DNA from: Halorientalis sp.
GTDB lineage: Archaea > Halobacteriota > Halobacteria > Halobacteriales > Haloarculaceae
Direction: 5' to 3'
Assembly: GCF_028275115.1 (NCBI RefSeq)
Contig: NZ_JAQCNH010000029.1
Coordinates: 124,001-188,000 of the forward strand
Length of the DNA stretch: 64,000 nt
Shown here piece after piece: positions 25,699-36,800 of this stretch; within the stretch, counting starts at the first letter, position 1, and every line of letters begins with the position of its first letter. The notes below the pieces were generated by a model. The model was not told the DNA's origin and did not search any database. It worked only from the letters and a program-made list of their open reading frames with translations. The position numbers and the translations under genes are program-made.

Positions 25699-27516
25699 AT
25701 GTCTCCAGATTCTAATACAAATGTGAGCAGATCCGATACGACAACCGACGACGAGCCGGTGCCGGCGTACGAGGAGGTCGACGTGTCGGTCCTCGTCGTC
25801 GGCGCTGGTGCGGCCGGAGCCCGAGCAGCGATCGAACTCGAGGATCGTGGCGTCGACGACATCCTCGTACTCGGCAAGCGCAACCACGGCGACGCCCACA
25901 CGACCTGGGCGCGGGGTGGAATCAACGGCGCGCTCGGGACTCACGACCCGGAGGATGACTGGAAGATTCACGCCGCCGACACTCTCAACGAGGGGCACTT
26001 CGTCAACGAGCCCGAGAAAGTCGAGACGGTAGCCAAGCAGATGCCCGACCGGCTCCGAGAACTCGACGAGTGGGGGATGGACTACTCCCGGACAGACGAC
26101 GGCGAGGTCGACCAGCGCTTCTTCGGCGCGCAGTCGTTCCGCCGGACTGCCTTCGCCGGCGACCACACCGGCGAGTCTCTGCTCAACACGCTCGTCGAGC
26201 AGGCCCAAGACCGGTCGATTCCGTACCGCGAGAACGTGATGATTACGAAGTTGGTCTCGGACGGGGAGAGCCTTCACGGGGCCATCGGGTACGACATGGA
26301 CACGGGCGAGTTCGTCCTGTTCAATACCGGAAACGTCGTGCTCGCGGCCGGTGGCTACGCGGCGATCTACGGCCGTCACACCTCCCGCGACGACGAGAAC
26401 AACGGTGACGGGCCGGCCCTGGCCGCCGACGCCGGTGCGGCGCTGATGGACATGGAGTTCGTCCAGTTCCACCCGACCGGCATGGCCGTCGACGAGGACG
26501 ACCCAGAATGGGAACCCTGGAGTGGCCGTCTCGTCACCGAGGCCGTCCGGGGCGAAGGTGGACGGCTGTTCAATACAGAGGGCGAGCGGTTCATGGAGCG
26601 ATACTCGCCCGACCAGATGGAACTCGACGCCCGCGACGTGGTCGCGCGGGCAATCGCACAGGAAGTCTCCGAGGGCCGTGGCACCGAGAACGGCGGCGTC
26701 TACCTCGACATCAGCCACCGCGACGCCGACTTCATCAAGGAGCGACTCCCCCGGATGTACGAGCGGTTCCAAGACCTCGGCGTTGATATGGCCGAGGAAC
26801 CGGTCGAGGTCGCGCCGACCTCACACTACGGGATGGGTGGCGTCTCCGTGGACGAGTACGGCGAGACCGACGTCGACGGTCTGTTCGCCATCGGCGAAAC
26901 CATGGCGGGCGTCCACGGGGCTAACCGCCTCGGTGGCAATTCGCTGGCCGAGACGGTCGCCTACGGCGTCGTGGCCGGCGAACGAATCGCGCCACGGGTC
27001 GACGGCCCTGGCGAGGTGCCCGACAGCCTCGTCGAGAGCCTCATCGAGCCCCACTTCCAGGACCTCGCGGCGACGGCCGACAGCGACGGCGAGTACGCCG
27101 TCGAGACCGTCTTCGAGGCGGTGCAGGAGTTTACGTGGGAACACGCCGGGTTGCTCCGCGACGAGGAGTCGCTCCAAGACGGACTCGAGACGCTTGACGA
27201 CGTGCGCGAGATGGCCGCAGACATGGACGTCGGTTCGGTCACGAGCCAGTCCTTCGAGTTCGCGCTCGACGTGGGATTCATGTTGACCAACGCAGAGGCC
27301 GTCCTGCGGGGCGCACTCGAACGCGACGAGTCGAGAGGCGCCCACTACCGCACCGACTATCCCGAAACCGACGAGACTTGGCAGCGCAATATCTACTTCG
27401 AGCGTGCGGACCTCGGCGGACTGACCACGCACACCGAGTCTGTCGACGAGCCGAGCGAAGCCGTCCAGGTCGCCCTCAACGAGGGCCACGAGCTCGATTA
27501 CCACCAGCTGGAGTAA
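25699..27516 (+). CDS. Succinate dehydrogenase/fumarate reductase-type flavoprotein
   Basis: ATG 25699 gives 605 residues, the usual SdhA length. The FAD motif VVGAGAAGARAAIELE is near residue 38, followed by the flavin-linking region HTTWARGGINGALG. Active-site motifs are complete: VQFHPTGM, EGGRLFNTEGERFMERY, EVSEGRGTENGGVYLDIS, TSHYGMGG, and the FAD-binding end GVHGANRLGGNSLAETV. It should reduce fumarate or oxidise succinate or a similar acid. No iron-sulphur (SdhB) or membrane subunit gene is adjacent, which is unusual for a real respiratory complex. L-aspartate oxidase is the main alternative, but the C-terminal capping domain ending YHQLE fits SdhA better. Confidence 0.88.
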   Translation: MSPDSNTNVSRSDTTTDDEPVPAYEEVDVSVLVVGAGAAGARAAIELEDRGVDDILVLGKRNHGDAHTTWARGGINGALGTHDPEDDWKIHAADTLNEGHFVNEPEKVETVAKQMPDRLRELDEWGMDYSRTDDGEVDQRFFGAQSFRRTAFAGDHTGESLLNTLVEQAQDRSIPYRENVMITKLVSDGESLHGAIGYDMDTGEFVLFNTGNVVLAAGGYAAIYGRHTSRDDENNGDGPALAADAGAALMDMEFVQFHPTGMAVDEDDPEWEPWSGRLVTEAVRGEGGRLFNTEGERFMERYSPDQMELDARDVVARAIAQEVSEGRGTENGGVYLDISHRDADFIKERLPRMYERFQDLGVDMAEEPVEVAPTSHYGMGGVSVDEYGETDVDGLFAIGETMAGVHGANRLGGNSLAETVAYGVVAGERIAPRVDGPGEVPDSLVESLIEPHFQDLAATADSDGEYAVETVFEAVQEFTWEHAGLLRDEESLQDGLETLDDVREMAADMDVGSVTSQSFEFALDVGFMLTNAEAVLRGALERDESRGAHYRTDYPETDETWQRNIYFERADLGGLTTHTESVDEPSEAVQVALNEGHELDYHQLE

Positions 27517-27543
27517 CGTCGGCCCGGTCGATTCCGCCCGCCA

Positions 27544-27563
27544 TCGCTTCGATCGTGAAGCGA
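27544..27563 (+). terminator. Hairpin after the flavoprotein gene
   Basis: TCGCTTC-GATCGT-GAAGCGA forms a 7-base-pair stem beginning 27 bases after the stop. It has no strong T-run, so it may only stabilise the mRNA end. Confidence 0.25.
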
Positions 27564-27629
27564 CCACATCGTCGTCTCGAGGGTGCGGACGGTCGCGCAC
27601 TGCGGATGTTCTGTGTCGACTAGACTCAC

Positions 27630-28053
27630 TTACGTCTCCACACCCAGGAACACGAGCGTCGACGTCTGGACCGGAACTGCGTTCCAGTCGGGCGTGCCAT
27701 CGAACTCGGTCGCGGTGATAGGTTCTGGACCGTCCAGTCGGCGGCGCTCCCGTGTGGCCCCGTGGCGGTCGGCGCGGGACCGTCGCCCTCCCACTCTGCG
27801 ACGGCTGAGTCGAACGCCACCCTGTCGTCGTGTTCGAGCGCGTGAACCCGGTGTGTTCGGCGTCGTGGCTGACCCACGGCGAAGGGTCCGCGAACTGTCA
27901 CCACTCACCGTCGTGGTAGACCGGCATATCGTGAATCCAGCCACCCGGGTTCGGCTGTGTCCGCTGGAACCAGAGCCCGTTCCGCTCACCGTCGACGGCT
28001 ACCTGCGTGTCGAGTCGTTTTGTCTCCTCACCAGAGAGCCAGTCCTCGGTCAT
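27630..28053 (-). pseudogene. Decayed gene of unknown family
   Basis: ATG 28053 opens MTEDWLSGEETKRLDTQVA and reads to GGWIHDMPVYHDGEW, then hits TGA. The same frame goes on with FADPSPWVSHDAEHTGF. After that a second frame carries HALEHDDRVAFDSAVAEWEG to AADWTVQNLSP, and a third frame ends with TATEFDGTPDWNAVPVQ and TLVFLGVET before TAA. Each piece is compositionally normal haloarchaeal protein and they line up head to tail. One stop and two frameshifts therefore split what was once a protein of about 140 residues. I do not recognise the family. Confidence 0.6.
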
Positions 28054-28248
28054 CTGTCGGTTTTCGGTCGGCCACCAACGGTCTGAGTCGTGCGTTTTCT
28101 TCCGGGGAGGCGGGACACTTCGGTCTGCGTGTGGCTGTCGGTGGGCTACCGCTGGCTCGTCCGCTGTGGGCAGCGTTAGTTATTTGTTCACGTGTTCCTC
28201 ACTAACATTCGTGATGTACGGGCGTTCGGTTCCGCCTGTGCCCTGCCC

Positions 28249-28665
28249 ATGGACCGAAGCATACTCAATCAACCGGTGTCAGAGGTAATGAGCGCCCCCG
28301 TCCGGACGGTCGATTATAAGCTGTCGACGTCGGAGGCCGCGAGAACGCTGTTACGAGACGAAATCGGATCGCTCGTCGTCGAAAACGACGGTATCGAGGG
28401 AATCGTCACCAAATCCGACCTGGTGAAGGCAATCGCGGCGGAACGAACCGTCGATGGAGAGACTGTCGGCCAGTTGATGACGGAGACGGTTCTGACGGTC
28501 GGACCGGAGGAATCGATAGAAATCGCCTGCGAGCGGATGCGGGCCAACGGCATTAAGAAACTCCCCGTGGTCGAGGACGGCCAGCCCATCGGTATCGTCA
28601 CGACGACCGACATCACGCACTCGCTCGTGCCGAATCTCAACGATGTGATCAGTTCGTTCCAGTGA
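28249..28665 (+). CDS. Two-CBS-domain protein
   Basis: ATG 28249 gives 138 residues made of two CBS motifs: MDRSILNQPVSEVMSAPV with GIEGIVTKSDLVKAI, then VGQLMTETVLTVGPE with GIKKLPVVEDGQPIGIVTTT. Like the protein at 18389 it has no effector domain, so it likely senses adenine nucleotides and acts on a partner. The gene stands alone among three broken genes. Upstream an AT-richer stretch (GTTAGTTATTTGTTCACG) may hold its promoter. Confidence 0.88.
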   Translation: MDRSILNQPVSEVMSAPVRTVDYKLSTSEAARTLLRDEIGSLVVENDGIEGIVTKSDLVKAIAAERTVDGETVGQLMTETVLTVGPEESIEIACERMRANGIKKLPVVEDGQPIGIVTTTDITHSLVPNLNDVISSFQ

Positions 28666-28680
28666 TCGCTCTTGACGCGG

Positions 28681-29188
28681 TCAGTCTCGGCAGACGGCGT
28701 ACAGCGTCCGACCGACACGGCGTATGCGCTGTTCACCGCGAACGCGGGTGAGCGCAGAAAAACGGCGTCGCCCGCAGCCGAGTAACTGACGACTGGGGTC
28801 GAAGTGACGACGGAGGCGTCCCTGCCCCGTGTCGGCGAGTGCGTCGCGGACGCTAGCGACACGCCGGCGGCGGATCGCGTCCCCCGGAACGGCCGATCGG
28901 CTGGGTCGGGTCGACGGTGTCGATGACCGCCGCAGCGTCACCGCGGATGTGGACGGCGCTGACCGGCCGGTGGGTCGACAGTGTAGCGACTGCCCGAGCG
29001 CCGGCGACCAAGGCCCGGAACTCGACGTAGGTACTGGAGACGAACGCCGACAGCGCCCGCGACTCATCGATCAGTGGCTCGCCGGCCTCGGCGACGTATC
29101 CGATCGCCGCAGACCGTGGGTCGGCGTTGTCCGGGCCGTAGCCGACGCTCCCGTCAAATCGGAGGACGAGCGAGAGGCTCTCGCTCAC
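28681..29188 (-). pseudogene. RNase H-like (type 1) protein, frameshifted
   Basis: ATG 29188 opens with the RNase HI-like strand SLSLVLRFDGSVGYG, then AAIGYVAEAGEPLIDESRAL, STYVEFRALVAGARAVATL and AVHIRGDAAAVIDTVDPT. These give the Asp, Glu and Asp metal ligands of the fold. Just after PTQP the frame ends in a TAG. A sister frame then continues with AVPGDAIRRRRVASVRDAL, which is the expected next helix, to a stop at 28681. So a single frameshift near 28890 appears to break the gene before its last helix and fourth acidic ligand. A 111-residue partial product could still be made. Confidence 0.6.
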
Positions 29189-29378
29189 GCGAGAGCTCCG
29201 TCTGCGTTCGAATGCACGGACGGAACCCGCCGGCCACAGTGTGTGGCGGGCACGTACGCGGTAGCAGCCGATGGGCTGGTGCGAGCGTCGGCACTCACCC
29301 GGGTCCGAACTCGACGGGTCGTCCGGATCACAGTTCGTCGCGCCATCGGAGCGAGTTTCGGTTCAGTTCCGTCGCGAG

Positions 29379-30236
29379 CGACGGACCCTCGTCGTCTCGA
29401 CGGACCCGGCACACTCGCTGTCGGACTCCGTCGGGACCGAGGTCGGGGACGAGCCGACCGAGATCCGCGAGGGGTTGTTCGGCGTCGAGGTCGACCCCGA
29501 CGAGGGACTGGAGCGCTATCAGGAGCTGTTCGAGACGATGGAAGACGTCCTCGAGGAGGCCGGCGTCGACTTCGAGAGCAAGGAGGAGGGCATCGGCAAC
29601 GCGGCCGACCTGTTCAGTTCCGGTATCGTCCCCGGTAGCGACGAACTCGCCGCACTCGACGGACTGGCGAGATACGTCGACACCGACGACTACGACTACG
29701 TCGTCTTCGATACCGCACCGACCGGCCACACACTCCGGTTGCTCGATTTGCCCGGCATCATGGCCGACACGCTCTCGACGGCCGCGGAGGTCCACGACCA
29801 GGTCCAGCGGAAGGTCAACGTCCAGAAGACACTGATATTGGGCGTGCTGGCGAGCCGCCACACCGACGACCCCAGCGCCATCACCGAGATGCGCGACCGC
29901 ATGAACCGCGTCGAGTCCGTCCTGCGTGACCCCGACCTGACGACGTTCCGCGTGGTCACCCTTCCAGAGACGATGGCCGTCGGGGAGTCCGTCCGCCTCG
30001 TCGCCAAGCTCCGCGGGTTCGATGTGCCCGTTGGCGAACTCCTCGTCAACAAGGTCATCGAGGACCCCGGCGACTGCGAGCGGTGCCAGGCCAACAAGGC
30101 CGTCCAGGAGGACGCCATCGAGGACCTCCGCGCACAGCTCCCGGACCTCGACGTCTGGCGCGTCGCCGACCAGCCCGGCGAGGTCACCGGGCTGGAGGCG
30201 CTTGAGCGGGTCGCCGCGGACCTCGGCCTGCAGTAG
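29379..30236 (+). pseudogene. ArsA/Get3-type ATPase lacking its P-loop
   Basis: From 29379 the frame matches an ArsA-family ATPase to its natural end: RRTLVVSTDPAHSLSDS (the A-loop region), a helical part with EEAGVDFESKEEGIGNAADL, the switch motif VVFDTAPTGHTLRLLDLPG, LLVNKVIEDPGDCERCQ with the Cys pair, and the C-terminal helix. The first 25-30 residues, which should carry the deviant Walker A KGGVGKT, are replaced by unrelated sequence (an ATG at 29271 leads through PSERVSVQFRRE). Intact relatives hydrolyse ATP in tail-anchored protein targeting or anion transport. Without the P-loop this copy cannot. The rest is free of stops over 280 codons, so the truncation looks recent. Confidence 0.75.
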
Positions 30237-30815
30237 GGCCCTCCCTATCGTCACTCGGGTTCGCTCCCCGGTACGAGTCCACTCGACTCTCCGTTTGTCC
30301 CGCACGTCGGACCGGCTAGCGGGTGCCGAGGGCGCCACACTGCTCACAACTGCTCGAACTGAACCATACGGGGTTCGGGCGGGTCGAGTGTCGCACCCGC
30401 TCCCGTGTCCTGCAGGAGTCCCCGTGTGGTGGTCGGTGGCTCGAAGGCACGGTTTCGGATCGCTCGCAGACGTCGGGAGTGACGGTCCACAGCGACGACC
30501 GCACGGCAGGTGCGAGCCCGGAGCCGACCGCTCGGGGCCCCACCCGAGTGAGGGCGATCCGTCGGTCCGAGCAGTGCCACCTCTCCGAGGTCCGTCGGCT
30601 GTGTACTTGCTGCACACACTCGCCGAGGGTTCAATATGGACGACCCAAAGTCTCGCTCAGCAAACTAATCGCAGGCATGTGGGGTGACGGAAGCGAGCAA
30701 ATGGGTGAGACGGGAACTGGGTGTCCCGTTCTGGCCGACACGGTCAGGGTGTACAGTGAGGGAAACCGCCGGCGTGGGGTCGGAGAGTCCGGAACGCGGG
30801 ACTGCAGGGGTCAGG
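30237..30815. other. 580-base stretch without a supported gene
   Basis: Several short open frames exist on both strands but none has a recognisable motif, promoter and composition together. A TTCAATATGG stretch at about 30630-30640 could be the promoter region of the giant surface-protein gene. The AT content rises near 30640-30680. Confidence 0.4.
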
Positions 30816-33800
30816 ATGAGGCGGTCTGACCGAAGCAGGTCACCACGGCGCGGGAACGGGCGAGCCGTGCTGGTGTTCGTGGTGACCGCGGCGCTCGTGG
30901 TCTGGCCGATTGCGGGTGCGGTCGGCCCACTCGGAACCGTTGCTGCACAGGCCGACGACGGTACCGGAACTGTCGGTGGTAGTGATACCGCGACGAGTCG
31001 GACCGCAGGCGGCGGGCCGGTGGCCGAAGGGCGTTCGAGTGTGGTCGCCCAGCAGGCGAGCCCCGTCGAGATCGGGGACTGGAACGACCTCGACACGATC
31101 CGGAACGACCTGGACGGCGACTATGTCTTGGTGGCCGACCTCAACGAGACGACGCCGGGCTACGACGAGGTCGCCGGCCCGAACGCGAACGACGGGTCAG
31201 GCTTCCAGCCGATCGGTAACGACAGCGCGAGGTTCAGCGGGACGCTGGACGGCGACGGACACGAAATCGTCGGTCTATCCGCCGACAGACCCGACACGAC
31301 CCCAGTGGGGTTGATCGGGAGCAATCACGGGTCCGTCACCGACCTCGTGCTGTCCGATGTGGACCTGAACGGGAACAACCAAGTCGGGGCTGCCGCCGGG
31401 AGGAACAGCGGAACCGTGGCGAACGTCCGGGTGTCAGGTGTCTTGAATGCCAGCTTTTATACCGGCGGCGTCGCCGGCTCGAACAGCGGTCTGGTCAACC
31501 GGACGACAGTGTCCGGGACCATCGAAGGGAGATACGGCGGTGGCGTCGTCGGCGTCAACAATGACGAGGGAGTGGTCCGACAGTCGAACAATACGGCGTC
31601 GATCCGGGCCAGACAAGCAGGCGGTGTCGTCGGGAGCAACAACGGTCTCGTCCGTCTGAGTTCCAACGCTGGGACGGTGAACGGTGAGTTCACCGTCGGC
31701 GGAATCGTCGGGGTCAACGGCAACGCCCTCATCGAAGGCGAGGCCGTGACGACGTCCTACAATACGGGGACTGTGAACCACACGGACCCGTTCGATACCG
31801 GGGGAACGGGTGGAATCGTCGGTCGCAACATCGCGACGGTAAACCGCTCGTGGGTCTCGGCAGCCGTCGAATCGGACCTCGAGCGTGACGTTGCGGCGGC
31901 CGTCGGCTTCAACGACGGCACCGTCTCCGGGGTGTACTACGACACCTCCGCGACCGCGATTGACGACCGGAACGCGACCGGTCTGGCGGGATCGGAGATG
32001 CGGGGTGACTCCGCCGTCGGCGCCATGGACCGTCTCGACTTCCAGAACACCTGGGAAACCGGCGGGCAAGACGAGTTCCCGGACCTCCGAGTTCAGGTCG
32101 GCGCTGATGTCGGTTCCGGCCCGAGCAGCCGGATCGAGGACTGGAACGACCTCGACGCGGTCCGGAACGACCTGGACGGCGACTACGTGCTCGTGAACGA
32201 CCTCAACGAAACGACGCCCGGCTACGAGGACGTCGCCGGTCCGAACGCCAACAACGGGTCGGGCTTCGAGTCGATCGGACCGCTGTTCGGCGGGACCTTC
32301 GACGGCGATGGACATACGATCTCCGGCTTCCGCGACAGGACCGGACGGACCGGCGGGTTGTTCGCGACCAGTAACGGGACGATTACGGGGGTGACGGTCG
32401 CCGACGCGACCGTCGACGGTGGCATCGCTGGCGGTATCGTCGGCGAACTGACCGACTCCGGCACCGTCAGCAACAGTAGCGTCGAGAACGTTACCGTAGA
32501 GGGTGCGTTCATCGGTGGTGTCGTCGGGGAGATCCGCTCCGACTTCGGGACCGTCACTCGGTCGAGTGCGACGGACGTGACCCTCTCTGGGAGCCAGGCA
32601 GTCGGCGGTCTCGTCGGGACGTCGGACGGCGTCATCCGCAACGGCACGGTCGAGAGCGACGTCGGTTCCGACACCGGGGTCGTCGGCGGACTCGTCGGGA
32701 GCGTCAGTACCGGACGCGTCGTCGATTCCGAAGCGATCGGCAACGTCTCCGGAGCGGGCTTCGGTGTGGGCGGGCTCGTCGGTCGCGTGGGTTCGTCCAG
32801 CACCGTCAGCGAAGTGTACAGCAGGGGGTCGGTCACCGGCGAGAACGAAGTCGGTGGACTCATCGGCAGACTCCAGGAGAGCACCCTCTCGGTCGCGTTC
32901 AGCAGCGGTCCCGTGGACGGTGACGGGGCGGTGGGCGGACTCGTCGGGAGCAATCTTCCGGCCGGGAACGACGACAGCACAGTACGGGACACGTACAGCA
33001 GCGGACCGGTCACCGGCGGTAGTAAGGTCGGTGGCCTGGTCGGTGAGAACCTCGCGACCGTGACCGACTCCTACAGTACGAGCCAGGTCACGGGCGACAA
33101 CCGAGTCGGCGGGTTGGTCGGGGACGACAGTGCCGGAAGTGTCACCGGGTCGACCGGAGGCGCGTACTGGGATACGAACGCGTCCGAACAGAACGAGTCG
33201 CAGGGCGGGACCCCGCTCACGACCGCCGAGATGACCGGCGACGCCGCCCGCGAGAACATGAGCGGTCTGGACTTCGAGAACACGTGGGCCGCGGGCGGAC
33301 CCGGCGAGTACCCCGAACTCCGGGCGCTGGCCGACGGCGGCCCGAGTAGCCGGATCGATGACTGGAACGACCTCGACGCGATCCGACGGAACCTGAGCGG
33401 CGACTACGTCCTGGCGAACGACCTTACCCCGAACACGTCGGGCTACGAGGACGTCGCCGGTCCCGAGGCCAACGACGGGTCGGGCTTCGAACCGATCGGA
33501 AACGGCACGAACGGATTCACGGGGTCGTTCGACGGCAACGGCCGTGTGATCTCGGGACTCGTCGTCAACCAGACCGGGGTCGGACAGGCGGAGAACAACA
33601 AGGGGCTGTTCCACAACCTCTCGGGGAGGGTGACCGACCTCGCACTCGAGAACGTCGACGTCGGCGGTGCGGCGAACGTCGGCGGCCTCGCGGGGTACAC
33701 CGGCGCCCTGCAGAACGCGACGATCCGAAACGTATCGGTCGCGGGTGAGATTCGCTCCGTCGTCGGCAACGCCGGTGGCATCGCCGGAACGGCCTTCTCC

Positions 33801-36800
33801 GGGACGACGATCACCAACTCGACGACTGCGGTCGAGATCGACACGGACAATACGGTTGGCGGGTTGGTCGGAATCGCCCTGACCACGGACGTGCGCCGCT
33901 CGCAGGCGAGCGGGCGTATCTCGGCCGGTGGCGGTGTCGCCGGCGGCCTGATCGGGTTCAATGACGAAGTGACCGTCCGGAACTCCTCGGCGGCCGTAGA
34001 CGTCGCCGCGTCCGGGCCCCAAGTCGGTGGCCTCGTCGGGTTCCAGAACGTCCAGAGCGAAGTCGTCGACTCCTACGCGACGGGGAACGTCTCGGGGACC
34101 AGCAGCGTCGGTGGTCTCGTCGGCGCGTTCGGCGGCGTCCTCAACCGGACGTATGCGACCGGCGAAGTGACCGGCGACAGCAACGTCGGCGGGCTCACCG
34201 GCGAGCGGGACCGGTTCACCGGCGAGCGTACGGTGCGGAACTCCTACTGGGACACCGAAGCGACCGGACAGGACGGCTCGGCCAACGGCACGGCCCTCAC
34301 GACTGCGGCGATGACCGGCGACGCCGCCCGCGGGAACATGACTGGATTCGACTTCGAGAACACCTGGTTCGTGCCGGGTCCCGACGAGTACCCGCGACTC
34401 CGGGCGTTCGGTGAAGTCGAGGAGAACGACACCGAGATCCTCGGTCTGGAGGTCACGGACATCCAGTTCCGTCAGTTCCTCCGCGACGAGGAGGGGCGGA
34501 CGGTGGTCGTCAACGTGACGAACCGCGGCGTCGTCAACCAGACGGAGAACGTGGTGTTCAGCGTCCCGACCGAGGAGGCGCCGGTCAGGCGAAACGAGGT
34601 CGTCTCGACGGTCCGATTCCGGGAGAACGTCACCTTCGAGCCGCTGGAGACCAAGACCTTCGAGTTCCGTCTGCCGGAGATCGAACTCGGGCCGTCGGAC
34701 AATACCGACTTCGAGGTGAGTTACGATCGCCAACAGGGAACACTCGAACTCACCAACAACGCCAGTCGGCCGCTGGTCGCCGGGGAGGTGATCGTCGACG
34801 GGACGAACCTCACCGACGTCGACGGACTGACGCCGCTGTCGGCCGTCACGTCCCTCGACGGGAACGAGACCGTCGACCCCGGCCGGACGGTCTCGCTGCC
34901 GACGACCAGCGACGCGGCGACGCTCCGGGTCCTCGTGAGCGAGCGGATTACGCCGACGCTCGAGGCCGATACCCTGAGTCGGGACATGGAGTTGTTCCTG
35001 TTGCCGGACCTCGTTCGGCCGGTGCCGAGGATCCAGTCGGACCGTGACCCGGCGTTCCCGGTGACCCAACCGGTCCGGTTCCGGGTCGGACAGGCGGTTC
35101 GTTCGTACTTTTTCGGCCGTGGCGGCGAGGCCGTCGGGACGACGCCGGACATCGAGTGGGAGTTCCTGTACCCCTCGTTAGACCGTGCCAGGGGGAGACC
35201 AGGCGGAGTCGCGGTACCGGACGACATCGAGAAGGTCACGTTCACCGGCACGCGCGTGACGCAGGCGTTCGCCGGAGCGGGCGGTGCAGGTGCCAGCGTC
35301 ACCGTCCAGCACCCCAACCAGCCGGAGACGACGTTCAGGACGAAACCGTACCGCGTGGGGTCGCCCGAGCAACTGCCGCCGATTCTCACCGGCGTCGACG
35401 GCAGTGACGGCGTCTACATCAGCGACCCCGACGACGACCTGGAACCGGACGGCGAGACGACCATCCGCGAGGGGTTCGACGCGCAGTTCCTCGCGCCGGA
35501 CCAGGTGACCGAGGTGACGTTCGCACCCCAGTGGGTCGACGGCGGGAACGTCACCGATACGAACCCGAGTGACGGCTGGAGCGCCGAGTTCGACGTCGCA
35601 GACGTTCCGAACGACGACGGGTTCGGCCCGGACGCGGAACTGGTCGTCGTCGCCGTCGACGACGAGGGCCGGACCGTCGAGACGGTCGACCTCTACACGA
35701 CGGACCCGCCACTGTGGGCCGAGCGCATCTACCGCAACGGCGGCTCGACCGTCGGTTCCGACGGCGGAACCGTCGGCGAGGCAATCGTGATTCCGGATGG
35801 CGGACTGGACGCGACTGTCGAACCGCCGAAGAGCTACCCGGTCGTCGGCGGGAAGCAAATCGGTCTCAGCGGCGCGATCCGGTACGGCGTCGACACCTAC
35901 CAGCGCGAGGCCTTCGCCGCCCGCTACGGCGACGGGTCGCTGTCGGTCGGCGTTCCGCTCAGCGCGGTCACCAACGTCAACCAGTCGTTCCGCATCGGCG
36001 CGGCCGCCGAGTACGGCGTGCCGGAGTGGCGGCTGAACGGCAACGCCCGCTTCTACGTCATCGCCCGGACGCTGTTGACGCGGGACCTCCAGATCGGGGT
36101 GCCGGGCCGGTTCCCGGCCGTCGGGGGGCAAAACGTCAGCGCGTCCGCCTACATCGGACCCGGGTACGGGTTCGAGCTGACGCTGTCGGGCATCAGGGGC
36201 GGCCGACTGACCGTCGACGAGGGGCTCGGCTACGCGAACATCACCGCCGGCGTCGAGGCGGCACAGTCCGTCGCCGGCCAGGAGGTGTTCGTCTCGGTGG
36301 ACGGCGAGATCGAGGGCAACGGCGAGACGACGATCGACAACGACCCCGACCGGTTCGACGACGTCTCGGTCGCCGGGATCGACTTCGGTGGCAGCCTCGA
36401 CGGTGCCGTCGGCGCGCGTGTCAGTGCGCCGGGCATCGGTGGGGAGCTCACCGCAGGAAAGACCCTGTTCGCCGCCGGATCACAGGACGTCGACCAACCC
36501 GGTCCGCCGTTCGCCGCTCGTGCCGGCCCGTCCACGGTGCTCCCCATGGCCGCCGGCACGCCGGCGATGCCGCTGTCGCTGGACCAGGCACCGACGCCGG
36601 GACAGACCGGCCGGCGGGCGTCGTACGATCCGGCCGACGGTCGACTGACCGACAACGACCTCAACGACACCGACCCGGCCATCGCCGGCAGTGACGGCGA
36701 TTACACGGTCGCCTGGAGCGGACAGGCCCGCGACCGGCCCCAGCCCGAACGGCGGGAGATCTACGTCCGAGAGTACGCCGACGGGAGCTTCGGCGACCGG

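Noticed and set aside
25570-26772. A 400-codon minus-strand open frame
   Set aside because: It is antisense to the SdhA-like flavoprotein, whose motifs are complete on the plus strand.
25699-27516. L-aspartate oxidase (nadB)
   Set aside because: The length and C-terminal part fit SdhA/FrdA better, and no nadA or nadC gene is adjacent; kept only as an alternative.
28314-28862. Minus-strand frame over the CBS gene
   Set aside because: It is Ser/Val/Thr-rich shadow sequence antisense to the clear CBS protein.
31076-34407. CRISPR array
   Set aside because: The repeats are coding, irregularly spaced and in frame with VGGLVG-type protein repeats; no cas gene is in the window.
31434-35069. A 1211-codon open frame on the minus strand
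   Set aside because: It is antisense to the GLUG modules; high GC and the repeat pattern keep it open. Its translation is Arg/His/Val-rich with no motif, unlike haloarchaeal proteins.
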